A DNA stretch of 64,000 bases from positions 2,790,001 to 2,854,000 of the forward strand of contig NZ_JAJJMN010000001.1 of the NCBI RefSeq assembly GCF_020905335.1, read 5' to 3'. The position numbers and the translations under genes are program-made. The DNA comes from Flavobacterium lipolyticum (lineage in GTDB: Bacteria > Bacteroidota > Bacteroidia > Flavobacteriales > Flavobacteriaceae). Below the pieces are notes generated by a model. The model was not told where the DNA came from and did not search any database. It saw only the letters and a list, made by a program, of their open reading frames with translations. Of this stretch, positions 9,131 to 18,533 are shown in pieces (position 1 is the stretch's first letter; each line of letters starts with the position of its first letter).

Positions 9131-9428
9131 AGGATATTTTAAATAGGAGCAAGATAACAAAATATAGAAATAAGCTTTGTTTAGGACTATAAATAATAAG
9201 ATTTTGCCTTCAATAACAGCAGTTCGGCATACGAATACAACAGAATTGAATTATTCATTATTTGATTGCTAAAACTACCTTTTCAGTTGCGCCTGTAATG
9301 ATCAGAAGTTCTTCCAATTATATTCGCTTAAAAATAATTAGGATCAAATTTATCCTTGTATTGATTCTATTTCTGAGTGACATGCTGAAGTAAAATCGCC
9401 TTAAAATAATAAACGGACCTAAAACGAA

Positions 9429-10511
9429 ATGAAAAAAATGATTAAACACACAATTGGTATTCTGATTTTAATAAGTTCTTTAAACTTATTTTCGCAAGAA
9501 AAAAAACAAGAAATTAAATACAACGAGGCTTCCAGAGCAATCAGGCCTACTTTGTTTGCAGACTTAGGCGAAACTTGCCAAACTCCGGACGGGATGGCTC
9601 TTGATAAGAAAGGAAATTTATTTCTTTCGATTACAAATGCAATTTCATTTGAAAAGTACGGCAGTAAAATTTTAACTTTCGATAAAAATGATAAACCGAT
9701 AACCTGGTTCGACAAATTACCATTGCATCCTGTTACACAAAAAGTACATCCGATGGGAATGGAGTTTGGCCCTGATGGGAATCTATATATTATGGACAAT
9801 CAGTTTTTTGCTGGAAAAGAGAATTTCTCGAGATTAATTAGAATTATAGTAAAAGACGGAAAACCAATAAATGCTGAGGTTTTGGCCGAAGGATTTAATT
9901 TTGGAGAAGCCATAAGATGGTTTAAAAACCGAATTTACATAACGGATGCTTTGTTTGAAAACAGAAGAGAAAGCGGAATTTATAGTTTTTCGTTAGAGGA
10001 ATTAAATAAGAAAAAGATTGTCCTGGATTCATCAAATAAGAAAAATTATCGGATTGCAACTTTTATCTTAAAACCTGAAGTTACCAAGAGAACAATTGGG
10101 ATTGATGGAATTGCTTTCGATAAAAAGGGAAATCTATATGCAGGAAATTTTGGTGATGGAGTAATTACTAAAATAGAATTCTATAGTGATGGAAAAGTAA
10201 AATCTAAAAAGGTTGTTTTTGATTCGGATAAATTAAAATGTTGCGATGGTTTTTTTTATGATAAAAAGCGAAACTCTATTTTCATTGCCAATTATGAAAA
10301 TAATAGCGTGCACCAATTAAATTTAGATACAAATACTATTTCTTTAATTTGGGAAAATGATAATGCTGACGGTTCTGACGGGCAATTGGATAATCCTTGT
10401 GAGACTATTGTTTATAAAGGAAAACTGTTAGTTGTGAACTATGATACTTTTGAAGGAGAAAAAAACAAAGAAGCAGATCGTTTTCATACTATTTCCAGTT
10501 TTAAATTATAA
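9429..10511 (+). CDS. Secreted SMP-30/gluconolactonase-like beta-propeller protein
   Basis: A 360-residue protein with a signal peptide (ILILISSLNLFSQ) and repeated propeller-blade motifs of the SMP-30/NHL type: DGMALDKKGNLFLSI, GMEFGPDGNLYIM, DGIAFDKKGNLYAGN and CDGFFYDKKRNSIFIAN. These blades usually bind a divalent metal in lactonases, but I cannot confirm all ligands, so catalytic activity is uncertain. It is transcribed alone. The preceding 298 bases show no clear TAnnTTTG box. A strong hairpin follows the stop. Confidence 0.8.
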   Translation: MKKMIKHTIGILILISSLNLFSQEKKQEIKYNEASRAIRPTLFADLGETCQTPDGMALDKKGNLFLSITNAISFEKYGSKILTFDKNDKPITWFDKLPLHPVTQKVHPMGMEFGPDGNLYIMDNQFFAGKENFSRLIRIIVKDGKPINAEVLAEGFNFGEAIRWFKNRIYITDALFENRRESGIYSFSLEELNKKKIVLDSSNKKNYRIATFILKPEVTKRTIGIDGIAFDKKGNLYAGNFGDGVITKIEFYSDGKVKSKKVVFDSDKLKCCDGFFYDKKRNSIFIANYENNSVHQLNLDTNTISLIWENDNADGSDGQLDNPCETIVYKGKLLVVNYDTFEGEKNKEADRFHTISSFKL

Positions 10512-10552
10512 ATCCTGTTCAGAAATAAAAAGCAATAGGTTAAACAAAGCAA

Positions 10553-10588
10553 AAGCCAAATCTAAATTTTTAGATTTGGCTTTTTGGT
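10553..10588. terminator. Bidirectional intrinsic terminator
   Basis: A near-perfect palindrome AAAAGCCAAATCTAAA / TTTAGATTTGGCTTTT with flanking A and T runs, between the beta-propeller gene and pruA, which converge here. Confidence 0.85.
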
Positions 10589-10624
10589 ATTAACTTTAAG
10601 ACTTTTGACTTTCCAGCTTTAAGA

Positions 10625-12250
10625 CTATCCTAAGAAAGGATATCTGTAATCTTCAGGAGTTACAAAGGTTTCTTTAATGGTTCTAGGAGATGCCCAACGC
10701 AATAAGTTCAGTGCAGAACCTGCTTTATCGTTAGTTCCTGAAGCTCTTGCTCCACCAAAAGGTTGCATTCCTACAACAGCTCCTGTTGGTTTATCGTTGA
10801 TGTAGAAGTTACCTGCAGCATTTTGTAATTTTACTGTAGCTACTTCAATTGCATAACGATCCTGGCTAAATACCGCTCCTGTTAAAGCGTACTCAGAAGT
10901 AGTATCTACTAATTCTAAAGTTTCTTCCCATTTAGCATCTTCGTAAACATAAATAGTGATTACAGGTCCGAATAATTCGGTTTCCATTGTAGTATATTTT
11001 GGGTTTGTAGTTACGATAACTGTTGGCTCAATAAAGTAACCAACTGATTTATCGTAGTTTCCACCAACGATGATTTCAGCATCAGCGTCTTTTTTAGCCT
11101 GGTCGATGTAGCTCGCCAATTTATCAAAAGAACCTTCGTGGATAACCGCTGTAATAAAGTTTCCGAAATCTTCCGGAGAACCCATTTTCATTGATTTTAC
11201 ATCGGCAACTAATTGTTCTTTAACTGTTGGCCATAAACTTTGCGGAATATAAGCTCTTGAAGCTGCAGAACATTTTTGTCCCTGAAATTCAAATGCACCA
11301 CGGGCAATTCCTGTAGCCACTTGTTTTACGTTAGCGCTTGGGTGTGCAATGATAAAATCTTTACCACCAGTTTCTCCAACGATTCTTGGGTAAGTTTTGT
11401 AGTGGTGAATGTTAGCACCAATTTTAGCCCAGATGTCTTTAAATACATGAGTTGATCCTGTAAAGTGAACTCCTGCAAAATCACGGCTTGCTAAAACAGT
11501 ATCTGTAATCATTAAGGCATCACCAAAAACAACATTGATAACTCCATCAGGAACACCTGCTTCTTTGAAAATATCGATAATGATTTTTGCAGAGAAAACC
11601 TGACTGTCGCTTGGTTTCCAAACCACAACATTACCCATCATAGCAGCACTTGCAGGAAGATTAGCAGCGATAGCAGTAAAGTTGAAAGGAGTAATCGCGT
11701 AAACGAAACCTTCAAGAGGTCTGTATTCTAAACGGTTCCACGTAGAAGAATCTGATTTTGGCTGATCTCCGTAAATCTGAGTCATGAATTCTACATTGTA
11801 ACGTAAAAAGTCGATTAGCTCACAAGCAGCATCAATTTCTGCCTGATGAATATTTTTAGACTGACCGATCATTGTTGCTGCATTAATGCGGGCTCTGTAT
11901 GGTCCTGCAATAAGCTCAGCAGCTTTTAAGAAAATAGCAGCACGTTGTTCCCATGCCATATTTGCCCATGCTTTTCTTGATTCAAGAGCGTTGGCAATCG
12001 CTTTTTCGATATGTTGTTTTTCAGCTAAATGGTAGGTTCCTACGATATGTTTGTGATCGTGAGGAGCTGATATTGTTCTTGTATTTCCAGTTCTGATTTC
12101 TTCGCTTCCGATGTATAACGGCACGTCGATTTTAGAGTTCCATAAAGTAGTGTAAGCTGCCTGAACTGCTGCTTTTTCTGGTGAATTAGGTGCGTATCCT
12201 TTTACCGGTTCGTTTACCGCTTTTGGTACGTGAAAGAATCCTTTTAGCAT
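10625..12250 (-). CDS. pruA: L-glutamate gamma-semialdehyde dehydrogenase (1-pyrroline-5-carboxylate dehydrogenase)
   Basis: A 541-residue aldehyde dehydrogenase carrying out the second step of proline breakdown, oxidising glutamate semialdehyde to glutamate with NAD+. The catalytic cysteine is in GQKCSAASRAY and the general-base Glu in VGETGGKDF; NAD-binding elements include TPFNFTAIAANLP and HFTGSTHVFKDI. The N-terminus MLKGFFHVPKAVNEPV is the usual start of the single-domain Bacteroidota enzyme, which lacks the PutA proline dehydrogenase domain, so I start at 12250 rather than at the upstream in-frame ATG. A -7 box TACTTTTG (minus, 12324-12331) lies upstream. Confidence 0.95.
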   Translation of the reverse strand: MLKGFFHVPKAVNEPVKGYAPNSPEKAAVQAAYTTLWNSKIDVPLYIGSEEIRTGNTRTISAPHDHKHIVGTYHLAEKQHIEKAIANALESRKAWANMAWEQRAAIFLKAAELIAGPYRARINAATMIGQSKNIHQAEIDAACELIDFLRYNVEFMTQIYGDQPKSDSSTWNRLEYRPLEGFVYAITPFNFTAIAANLPASAAMMGNVVVWKPSDSQVFSAKIIIDIFKEAGVPDGVINVVFGDALMITDTVLASRDFAGVHFTGSTHVFKDIWAKIGANIHHYKTYPRIVGETGGKDFIIAHPSANVKQVATGIARGAFEFQGQKCSAASRAYIPQSLWPTVKEQLVADVKSMKMGSPEDFGNFITAVIHEGSFDKLASYIDQAKKDADAEIIVGGNYDKSVGYFIEPTVIVTTNPKYTTMETELFGPVITIYVYEDAKWEETLELVDTTSEYALTGAVFSQDRYAIEVATVKLQNAAGNFYINDKPTGAVVGMQPFGGARASGTNDKAGSALNLLRWASPRTIKETFVTPEDYRYPFLG

Positions 12251-12323
12251 GTTATTTAAAATTAGATAATTAGACAATTTAAGAATTAGACGATTTGATT
12301 GTTACGAATAATCTAACGCTGCA

Positions 12324-12331
12324 CAAAAGTA
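12324..12331 (-). promoter_or_regulatory. -7 promoter box of pruA
   Basis: Minus strand reads TACTTTTG, exact TAnnTTTG match, about 74 bases before the pruA ATG at 12250. Confidence 0.45.
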
Positions 12332-12404
12332 CAAAGGATAAATTAATAATTTGACAAATTTGTGATTAAGATAACGATAAAAAAGGGAGTTTTAAACCTA
12401 ATTT

Positions 12405-12791
12405 TTAGTTTAAAGCAAAAGGAGCACACATTCTGAAAGTTGGAACAATTACTTTGAATGTTTTGGTAGTGGTAAAGTTGATCATATTAAAATGACCTTT
12501 CATTGCACCATAAGGAGATGACAATAAACAGCCTGAACTATAAGTGTGATTTTCGCCGGGTTTTAAAACCGGTTTTTTCCCAATAACACCTTCACCGTCA
12601 ACAATCTCAAGGTCGTTCAAAGAGTCAAAAATTTCCCAGTGACGAGAAGTTAACTGAACAGAATCTTTGCTGTGATTTTCGATTGTAACGACATAGCTAA
12701 AAGCAAAGTGAATCTTATAGTTCTTGAAGTAAGTACCTTCAAAACTAGTCAAAACAGATATTTTTATGCCTCTTGTTATCTGAGAAACCAT
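12405..12791 (-). CDS. apaG: ApaG-family protein
   Basis: A 128-residue single-domain protein of the ApaG family (FN3-like beta-sandwich), linked in enterobacteria to Co2+/Mg2+ homeostasis and Ap4A metabolism; its biochemical role is not settled. Family motifs are present: LTSRHWEIFDS, VDGEGVIGKKPVLKPGE, SGCLLSSPYGAMKGHFNM. Length is normal. It sits between pruA and the T9SS plug gene, same strand, with about 80 bases on the upstream side and 154 downstream, so cotranscription with the plug gene is possible but not shown. Confidence 0.92.
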   Translation of the reverse strand: MVSQITRGIKISVLTSFEGTYFKNYKIHFAFSYVVTIENHSKDSVQLTSRHWEIFDSLNDLEIVDGEGVIGKKPVLKPGENHTYSSGCLLSSPYGAMKGHFNMINFTTTKTFKVIVPTFRMCAPFALN

Positions 12792-12870
12792 ACTAAAGTA
12801 GTATATATGTGTGCGTTATAGGTGCAAAGCTACGAAAAAAAATCTTTCTGCCTAAATCCTTAACAATGTT

Positions 12871-14133
12871 TTAATTTATGATGTTTATCGAGCTTGCATT
12901 TCCTTTGCCAATCACTCTCTGGTATCGATCTGTACTTTTTCTGTAATACACCAGGATGGTGTATTCATTTTCAGTCTGATAAAAGTTACCGTCTATGGCA
13001 TTTTCATAATCAATCACTCCTTTTTTATCGGCAACTGTATATTGAAAAGCGGTAAAACCCTGTTTGATCATTACGGCTTTTTCAAATATACCTTTATCGG
13101 AATTGTAATCCATTTTGTATTCCGGAGACAGGCTGTAATTGTTGAACATCCCGCTGATATAAATGTCCTTATTCGAGGCTCTGAAAGTTGGGGCCGACAG
13201 ACTGAAATATACCCAGGCATAGTCAGCTTCGATTTCATTGTTGGAAGCATTGATATTCTTCACTACGAAATTTCCGTTTACATCCTGATTGTTCGAGTAA
13301 ATCTGATTGGCTCTTGCCAGATTGGTAAACAAATAAGAGTTATAAATGTCGCCGCTGCTTCCTACCTTGGCTACATTGGTGCTAGCCGCACGTATGTCTT
13401 TGTTTTCAAAATACAAAAACTCATTACCACCCCAAAACTGAGTTTCTTTATCGTATTTGTACACCAGCTGATTCCTAATGGTGTATTGAGGCACAATATT
13501 TTTAATAGAAGTGTTAAAGTTGCCATTCTGTAGCAGCAGCACTTTTACATTTTGCAGCGGAGTCTGAAAAACAATATCATTAGAGCTGATGTTAAAATCC
13601 AGATTTTGTTTGTGTTCTATGTTAGACAAATCCCGGCTTCTTTTTACCTGAGTTGCTACAGTACAGTGATTTTCGTATAAGATAAATTTTCTGGATAGCA
13701 CAACTTCTCTGTCTTCATTTAAAATACGAAGCATATAATTGCCGGAAATACGCAGCTGACTGGTAAACTGATTCGGGAAAGGAAGTCTGTAATGTGAATA
13801 GATTTGAAGTGTATTAAACGAATTTAAATAATCAGTAATTCGCTGATTGTCAAAACCGCTGATGTAGTCTGTTTTCGGAATATCAGACGGTTTCCAGTTG
13901 TAATCGCAGTGTATCACTTCAAAATAATAATTGGCTTCATTACCAAATAAATCGTCAAATTGAAATTGAAAGGCTTCCCCCAATTCGAAGATCGGAATCA
14001 CATTACTACCGTTCTGAACAAAAGAGACGGTTTTAATATTGTAAGGCGGATTTACTTCCGTTTGTACTTCCTGAGCAGTAGCCGAAGCAAAAATGAAAAA
14101 TATAAGGAGATTTCTAAACAATTTTTTTGGCAT
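12871..14133 (-). CDS. Type IX secretion system plug protein (DUF5103 family)
   Basis: A 420-residue secreted beta-rich protein of the former DUF5103 family. In Flavobacterium johnsoniae, the homologue binds the periplasmic face of the SprA translocon and plugs the pore. A signal peptide (LLIFFIFASATAQ) is at the N-terminus; I start at 14133 because the longer in-frame reading to 14250 has no signal peptide at its start and overlaps the helicase gene. Recognisable segments are YYFEVIHCDYNWKPSDI, FNTLQIYSHYRLPFPNQ and DIYISGMFNNY. It lies directly downstream of the SNF2 helicase gene. Assignment rests on family recognition, not on a search. Confidence 0.85.
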   Translation of the reverse strand: MPKKLFRNLLIFFIFASATAQEVQTEVNPPYNIKTVSFVQNGSNVIPIFELGEAFQFQFDDLFGNEANYYFEVIHCDYNWKPSDIPKTDYISGFDNQRITDYLNSFNTLQIYSHYRLPFPNQFTSQLRISGNYMLRILNEDREVVLSRKFILYENHCTVATQVKRSRDLSNIEHKQNLDFNISSNDIVFQTPLQNVKVLLLQNGNFNTSIKNIVPQYTIRNQLVYKYDKETQFWGGNEFLYFENKDIRAASTNVAKVGSSGDIYNSYLFTNLARANQIYSNNQDVNGNFVVKNINASNNEIEADYAWVYFSLSAPTFRASNKDIYISGMFNNYSLSPEYKMDYNSDKGIFEKAVMIKQGFTAFQYTVADKKGVIDYENAIDGNFYQTENEYTILVYYRKSTDRYQRVIGKGNASSINIIN

Positions 14134-14215
14134 CTTATTAAGTTGTAAGATTGTAAATATAACAATTTTATAGAACGTAATAGGATGCCGTTTTGCAGGT
14201 TTTGAAAACAATTGA

Positions 14216-17122
14216 TCAGGAACCCAGCAGGTATTCGAGATTAGCTTCAATTTCGTCGCTGATATGACTTTCTTCCAAAAGCGAATCCGAGAGCAGTTTT
14301 TTGTTTTCCTGTAACTTGATGATTTTTTCTTCGACTGTGTTTTTTGAAATGAAACGAACTACGTTTACTTTGTTCAATTGTCCGATACGATGTGCTCTTC
14401 CCACTCCTTGTTTCTCTGCAAAAGGATTCCACCAGGGATCAAGGAATAAGACATACGAAGCCTTGGTAATGTTGAGACCAACGCCACCCGCCTTAAGGGA
14501 AATGAAGAATAACAAAGGGGTTTCTTTTTCCTGAAATCGTTTTACCTGCTGTTCTCTTTTTGGTGACGGAGTTTCGCCGGTAATCTCACAATATTCTATT
14601 TTGTTTTCTTTACACCAATCCGTATAAAAATTCAAATTGGTCACAAAGGAGCTAAAGATGATGACTTTTTGTTTTCCCTTGACTAAGTTTTTCAGGTAAT
14701 TCGTAACGGCAATGTATTTTCCGGAATCTACTTCAGAATCCTGATCAACCATTTTGGGATGATTGCTCAGCTGTCTCAGCTTCATTAAAGTGTTGATAAT
14801 GCTAATTTTATCAGGACCTGACCCATCCGTTTTTAGTAAAAAGTTACGTGCTTTTGATTTCTCTTTTTCGTATAGTTTTTCCTGTTCAGTATCCATATTG
14901 CAGTAATAAACCTGCTCTGTCAATTCAGGTAAATCTTTTAAAACCTGTTCTTTAGTTCTTCTTAAAATATAGGGCTGGATTAGGTTTTTTAATTCATTTA
15001 AAACTTCTTCGTTCTGTTTTTTCTCAATAGGATTTTTGAAATTTTCCATGAAAAAAGCATAACTGCCCAAGATATCCGGATTTATAAACTGCATCTGCGA
15101 CCATAAATCGTCAAGTGAATTTTCAATAGGTGTACCACTCAATGCAATTTTATGCCCCGTGCTGATTTTATTGATGGCTTTGAAAATCTTAGAATCTTTG
15201 TTTTTAATGTATTGACTTTCATCTAGAATCAAATAACGGAAATCATATTTTTCTAAAATGGAAATATCCCGATGAACAATGCTGTAACTCGTAAAAATTA
15301 AATCGGTCGAATTTAATCTACTTGCCAGTAATTTTCGGTCATTGCCCACGTATTGCATTTTTGAAAAATGAGGTGTAAACTTTCCTGCTTCATTGTACCA
15401 GTTAAAAACCAAAGAAGAAGGGAGAACGATCAAGGCCTTCAGTGGTTCTCTTTCGATAGTCGTATCGTTTGAGAATAAATCAAAATTGGTCGTTTTGGTC
15501 GTAAAGCCCAGTTGTTCCTGTACCGCAACTAAAACTGCTAAAGTCTGCAGCGTTTTTCCAAGTCCCATATCATCGGCCAAACACGCGCCAAGATTGGCAT
15601 TAAAGTGACCCAAAAGCCATTTTACACCATCAATCTGATACGGTCTCAAGGTTGCTTTTAATAAATCGGAAGCTGTAAATTCAGCTTTATGAATCTGGTC
15701 CGGATCATTGGCGATTTCTGAAATTCCGTCTAAAGCAGTAAAATTACTTTTACGCAACAAAACAGTTCCGTTTTCTGTCTTTGCCAATTTTGCCAGAGAA
15801 CCGTATTTACTAAACCATTCCAGCGGAATCAAAAAGTAATTTCCGTCAGGCAACATAAAGAGTCTTTCTTTGCTTTTTATGTTTGGAATGATTTCGCTGA
15901 AATTGATTTTATAAGGACCAATTGTGATGATTATTTTAATGTCGAACCAATCGGCTTTTGTTTCTTTTGCAATTGAAATGGTGTTGCTTTCGGTGATGAT
16001 TTCTTTGCTTTCGAGTTTGAGATTCTGAATGGTAAAACCCAGACTTTCGAGTGGTTCTTTATGGTCAATAATGAATTGAATATTGACATAAGGATCAGAA
16101 GTCTCAACATCTGAACTCAATCCAAACAATTCATTTTTGATTTTTGTTAAACCCAGACGGAGTAATTTGTCTGTATAGGAAATCTCATTAGCGCTTCGTT
16201 TAAACTGAATAATTTTAGGTTCGTTTGCAACACTAAAATCAACAAAAGAGTGCGTTTTTTTAGTTTTACCCGCATCAAACGAATAGCCGTTATAGTCAAA
16301 AAAAAGGTTGAGGTAATAACAGTTTTTAAAGAAATCAAAAACAGGCTGAATCGTGCAGGAGATAATGGTGTCACGAAGCTCAATTTCAAAGCCGGTAGAT
16401 TCGATGTCGATTTTTTTGGCTATTTCCGGAATGAAATTCTTGAAGTAATTGTCAACTAGTTTTGACGGTATTTCGATTGATTTCTTCTTTAAAAAAGGCA
16501 GCAGTTTTTTAGAATTAAGTTCTTTTAATTGCCCAAGTTTTTTGTCGATGATCAACCAGCTTGGTTCGTCCAAAAGAATATCCACACTTTTATCCATTGG
16601 TAAAAATGTGGTTTCGCCTTCTTTTAAAGATAAAGTATAAGTAATGCCTTCGGCGTGTTTGTCAAATTGAATCTGAGGTTCAAATTCTAACGGATTTGTA
16701 TCGACTCTCCAACGATAAAAATCCTTTTCCGCACTCATATTAGCAGAGAATGGAAATTGTTCTTTTACAATTAGATTGTAAAAGGATTCTAAGTTAAATT
16801 TTAAATGCTGACGAATGGCAAATTCAATTTTGGAGTCTTTTTGTAAATCGGCAATTGTTTTAGCCGATTTGATTTTGGCGCTGAATTTCTTGAAAATAAA
16901 ATCAGGTTTTAAAGAGTCGCAAGCCGTCAGTATTTTTTTTGTATTGGAATCTAAATTTTGAAAAAGAACTCCAAAACTTTCAAGTACATCTGTACTCGCT
17001 TTTTTGTCCAGATATTTGATATCATCGGTATTCTCAATGATATAAGCTGTTGGGATATATATATTCAGGTTTTTTTCAAAACTGATGTCAAAGCAGAACT
17101 GAAATGATTTTGTAGGTTCCAA
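14216..17122 (-). CDS. SNF2-family DEAD/DEAH-box helicase
   Basis: A 968-residue Swi2/Snf2 ATPase with a roughly 480-residue N-terminal region that I do not recognise, then the helicase core. Motif I DDMGLGKT is at 517-524. Motif II is the DESQ form (LILDESQYIKN) rather than DEAH, followed by SGTPIENS (motif III) and QGVGRAHRIGQ (motif VI, near residue 915). Such proteins move or remodel protein-DNA complexes; a bacterial RapA-like role is possible but RapA has a different N-terminus. No nuclease or methylase partner is next to it, so nothing suggests a defence role. The gene ends 82 bases before the plug gene. Confidence 0.92.
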   Translation of the reverse strand: MEPTKSFQFCFDISFEKNLNIYIPTAYIIENTDDIKYLDKKASTDVLESFGVLFQNLDSNTKKILTACDSLKPDFIFKKFSAKIKSAKTIADLQKDSKIEFAIRQHLKFNLESFYNLIVKEQFPFSANMSAEKDFYRWRVDTNPLEFEPQIQFDKHAEGITYTLSLKEGETTFLPMDKSVDILLDEPSWLIIDKKLGQLKELNSKKLLPFLKKKSIEIPSKLVDNYFKNFIPEIAKKIDIESTGFEIELRDTIISCTIQPVFDFFKNCYYLNLFFDYNGYSFDAGKTKKTHSFVDFSVANEPKIIQFKRSANEISYTDKLLRLGLTKIKNELFGLSSDVETSDPYVNIQFIIDHKEPLESLGFTIQNLKLESKEIITESNTISIAKETKADWFDIKIIITIGPYKINFSEIIPNIKSKERLFMLPDGNYFLIPLEWFSKYGSLAKLAKTENGTVLLRKSNFTALDGISEIANDPDQIHKAEFTASDLLKATLRPYQIDGVKWLLGHFNANLGACLADDMGLGKTLQTLAVLVAVQEQLGFTTKTTNFDLFSNDTTIEREPLKALIVLPSSLVFNWYNEAGKFTPHFSKMQYVGNDRKLLASRLNSTDLIFTSYSIVHRDISILEKYDFRYLILDESQYIKNKDSKIFKAINKISTGHKIALSGTPIENSLDDLWSQMQFINPDILGSYAFFMENFKNPIEKKQNEEVLNELKNLIQPYILRRTKEQVLKDLPELTEQVYYCNMDTEQEKLYEKEKSKARNFLLKTDGSGPDKISIINTLMKLRQLSNHPKMVDQDSEVDSGKYIAVTNYLKNLVKGKQKVIIFSSFVTNLNFYTDWCKENKIEYCEITGETPSPKREQQVKRFQEKETPLLFFISLKAGGVGLNITKASYVLFLDPWWNPFAEKQGVGRAHRIGQLNKVNVVRFISKNTVEEKIIKLQENKKLLSDSLLEESHISDEIEANLEYLLGS

Positions 17123-17170
17123 GATTTAGGGATTTGGTTGGCTTATAATTTAGAGATTGGGCAAAAAAAT

Positions 17171-17208
17171 AAAGAGTTTTCAAAATATCAATAATTTGAA
17201 AACTCTTT
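17171..17208 (-). terminator. Intrinsic terminator after the methyltransferase gene
   Basis: A perfect 14-bp stem (17171-17184 with 17195-17208) followed on the minus strand by a T-rich tract, placed downstream of the methyltransferase gene ending at 17244. Confidence 0.75.
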
Positions 17209-17243
17209 TTAAATGAACTTGTATCACTTATAGGGTGAAAGAA

Positions 17244-18017
17244 TTAGTTTTCCTGTTTGAAGCAAAGCGGAATGATTTCGCCTTTTGCCAGACAATATTT
17301 TTCTACCAGTTCAGGAGAAATTTTATGAGTATAGTCTTCTTCGATAACGATAAAACCGATGCTTCTTAACTTGTCAAAATAATCACGGCCATAAATACGT
17401 ACGTGGTCGTACTGACCAAATATTCTGGCACGTTCTTTTTGATCGGTGATGGTATCGTCAGCAAAAGTAACCGCTCTTGATAAGTCCTGCGGGATTTGAA
17501 GAATCGCCATTCCGCCTGGTTTTAAAACGCGAAATAACTCCTGCATGGCCTTAGTGTCGTCCGGAATATGTTCTAAAACGTGGTTGCATAAAATAACATC
17601 GTATTCATTGTCTTTAAAAGGCAAATTACAAATGTCTGCTTTTACATCTGCCAAAGGCGAGAACAAATCGGTTGTCGTGTAATCCAGATTTTTCTGTTTG
17701 CGGAATCTTTTGTAAAAAGCCTGTTCCGGAGCAAAATGCAATACTTTTTTAGGTGCTGTAAAAAAATCAGTCTGATCATTTAAATACAGCCACAGCAAAC
17801 GATGCCTCTCTAACGAAAGTGTACTTGGCGAAAGCACATTGTTACGTTGTTTCCCGTATCCATAAGGTAAAAAACTTCTAAAACTTTTCCCGTCAATCGG
17901 ATCAGTATATTTGCTTCCTCTTAATGATAAAGCTAAAACAGGACGTGCCACATAACTTAAACGAATTAATATTGGACGGGGTATTGTATTAAGTACTAAT
18001 TTAAAAAGTTTCTTCAC
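17244..18017 (-). CDS. Class I SAM-dependent methyltransferase
   Basis: A 257-residue methyltransferase of the Methyltransf_11 type. Visible elements are the SAM-binding start VLHFAPEQAF, then ICNLPFKDNEYDVILCNHVL, LEHIPDDTKAM and FRVLKPGGMAILQIP. The N-terminal 60 residues, with KSFRSFLPYGYGK and SLERHRLLWLYL, are typical of a group found near glycan or envelope genes in Bacteroidota, but the acceptor is not known. Monocistronic: a terminator follows and the upstream neighbour is a decayed gene flanked by repeats. Confidence 0.85.
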   Translation of the reverse strand: MKKLFKLVLNTIPRPILIRLSYVARPVLALSLRGSKYTDPIDGKSFRSFLPYGYGKQRNNVLSPSTLSLERHRLLWLYLNDQTDFFTAPKKVLHFAPEQAFYKRFRKQKNLDYTTTDLFSPLADVKADICNLPFKDNEYDVILCNHVLEHIPDDTKAMQELFRVLKPGGMAILQIPQDLSRAVTFADDTITDQKERARIFGQYDHVRIYGRDYFDKLRSIGFIVIEEDYTHKISPELVEKYCLAKGEIIPLCFKQEN

Positions 18018-18031
18018 GGTAAATGTATTTG

Positions 18032-18062
18032 AACACGAATTTCACTAATTAACACGGATTAA
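18032..18062 (+). repeat. Flanking inverted repeat, left copy
   Basis: Reads GAACACGAATTTCACTAATTAACACGG and onwards. About 25 of 31 positions match the reverse complement of 18503-18533. The two copies bracket the frameshifted GxxExxY gene. Confidence 0.6.
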
Positions 18063-18096
18063 TGTTGTGGTGAAATTTCACGAACCTTGATTTGGG

Positions 18097-18472
18097 TTAA
18101 AGTATTATTCTTTTATATTTAAGGCTGTCTTCTCCAAAATTAACTAGTAGACCCAGTTTGTTTTGTGATGCGGCCAGGTAATTTAATGTTTGTTTTATTT
18201 CACTTGTTGTTAGAGCAGTAATTGCTTTTAGTTCTAGAATAATTTCGTCAAAAATAACAAAGTCTGCAAAATAGTAACTTGGCAATATAATATCTTTATA
18301 AACGATAATATCTTAATTCCCGTTTGTACGGGATATTGTTTTTTTGAAATTCATATTCTAAAGCATCACCATAAACCTTTTCACTATGTCCCTTTCCTAA
18401 AATTTTATGGACTTCCATACAGATTCCTATAATTTTATAAGACTCTTCTTTTAAATACAGCTCATTCATCAT
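18097..18472 (-). pseudogene. GxxExxY family protein gene, frameshifted
   Basis: The two halves of a GxxExxY protein are in different frames. The 5' half, from ATG 18470-18472, encodes the family signature G-H-S-E-K-V-Y and continues to YKRELR before reaching a stop. The 3' half (18097-18285) continues in another frame with YKDIILPSYYFADFVIFDE, LELKAI, QTLNYLAASQNKLGLLVNFG and ends KYKRIIL. A single extra A, or two missing bases, near 18310 would explain the break: frame 2 reads DIIVYKDI where the family has an uninterrupted strand. GxxExxY proteins are small, PD-(D/E)XK nuclease-like, of unknown role and often scattered in Bacteroidota intergenic DNA. Inverted repeats flank it. Confidence 0.8.
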
Positions 18473-18502
18473 CTTCCTTCAGTGAAATTTTAAGTAACTT
18501 AT

Positions 18503-18533
18503 TATTTCGTGCTAATTCGTGAAATCTGTGTTA
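18503..18533 (-). repeat. Flanking inverted repeat, right copy
   Basis: Inverse partner of 18032-18062; it touches the stop codon of map at 18531-18533. Similar bits recur at 19411-19434 and 19496-19545. Confidence 0.6.

Noticed and set aside
12251..12277. Longer reading of pruA
   Set aside because: The family start MLKGFFHVPKA lies at 12250.
13042..13533. 163-codon plus-strand frame
   Set aside because: Lies fully inside the T9SS plug gene on the other strand; no family features.
14134..14250. Longer reading of the plug protein gene
   Set aside because: The added N-terminus overlaps the helicase gene and hides the signal peptide.
14216..18017. SNF2 helicase plus methyltransferase as a possible DISARM-like or other defence pair
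   Set aside because: The methyltransferase is of a small-molecule/envelope type, a terminator separates the two, and no nuclease or phospholipase partner is near. Surrounding genes are housekeeping.
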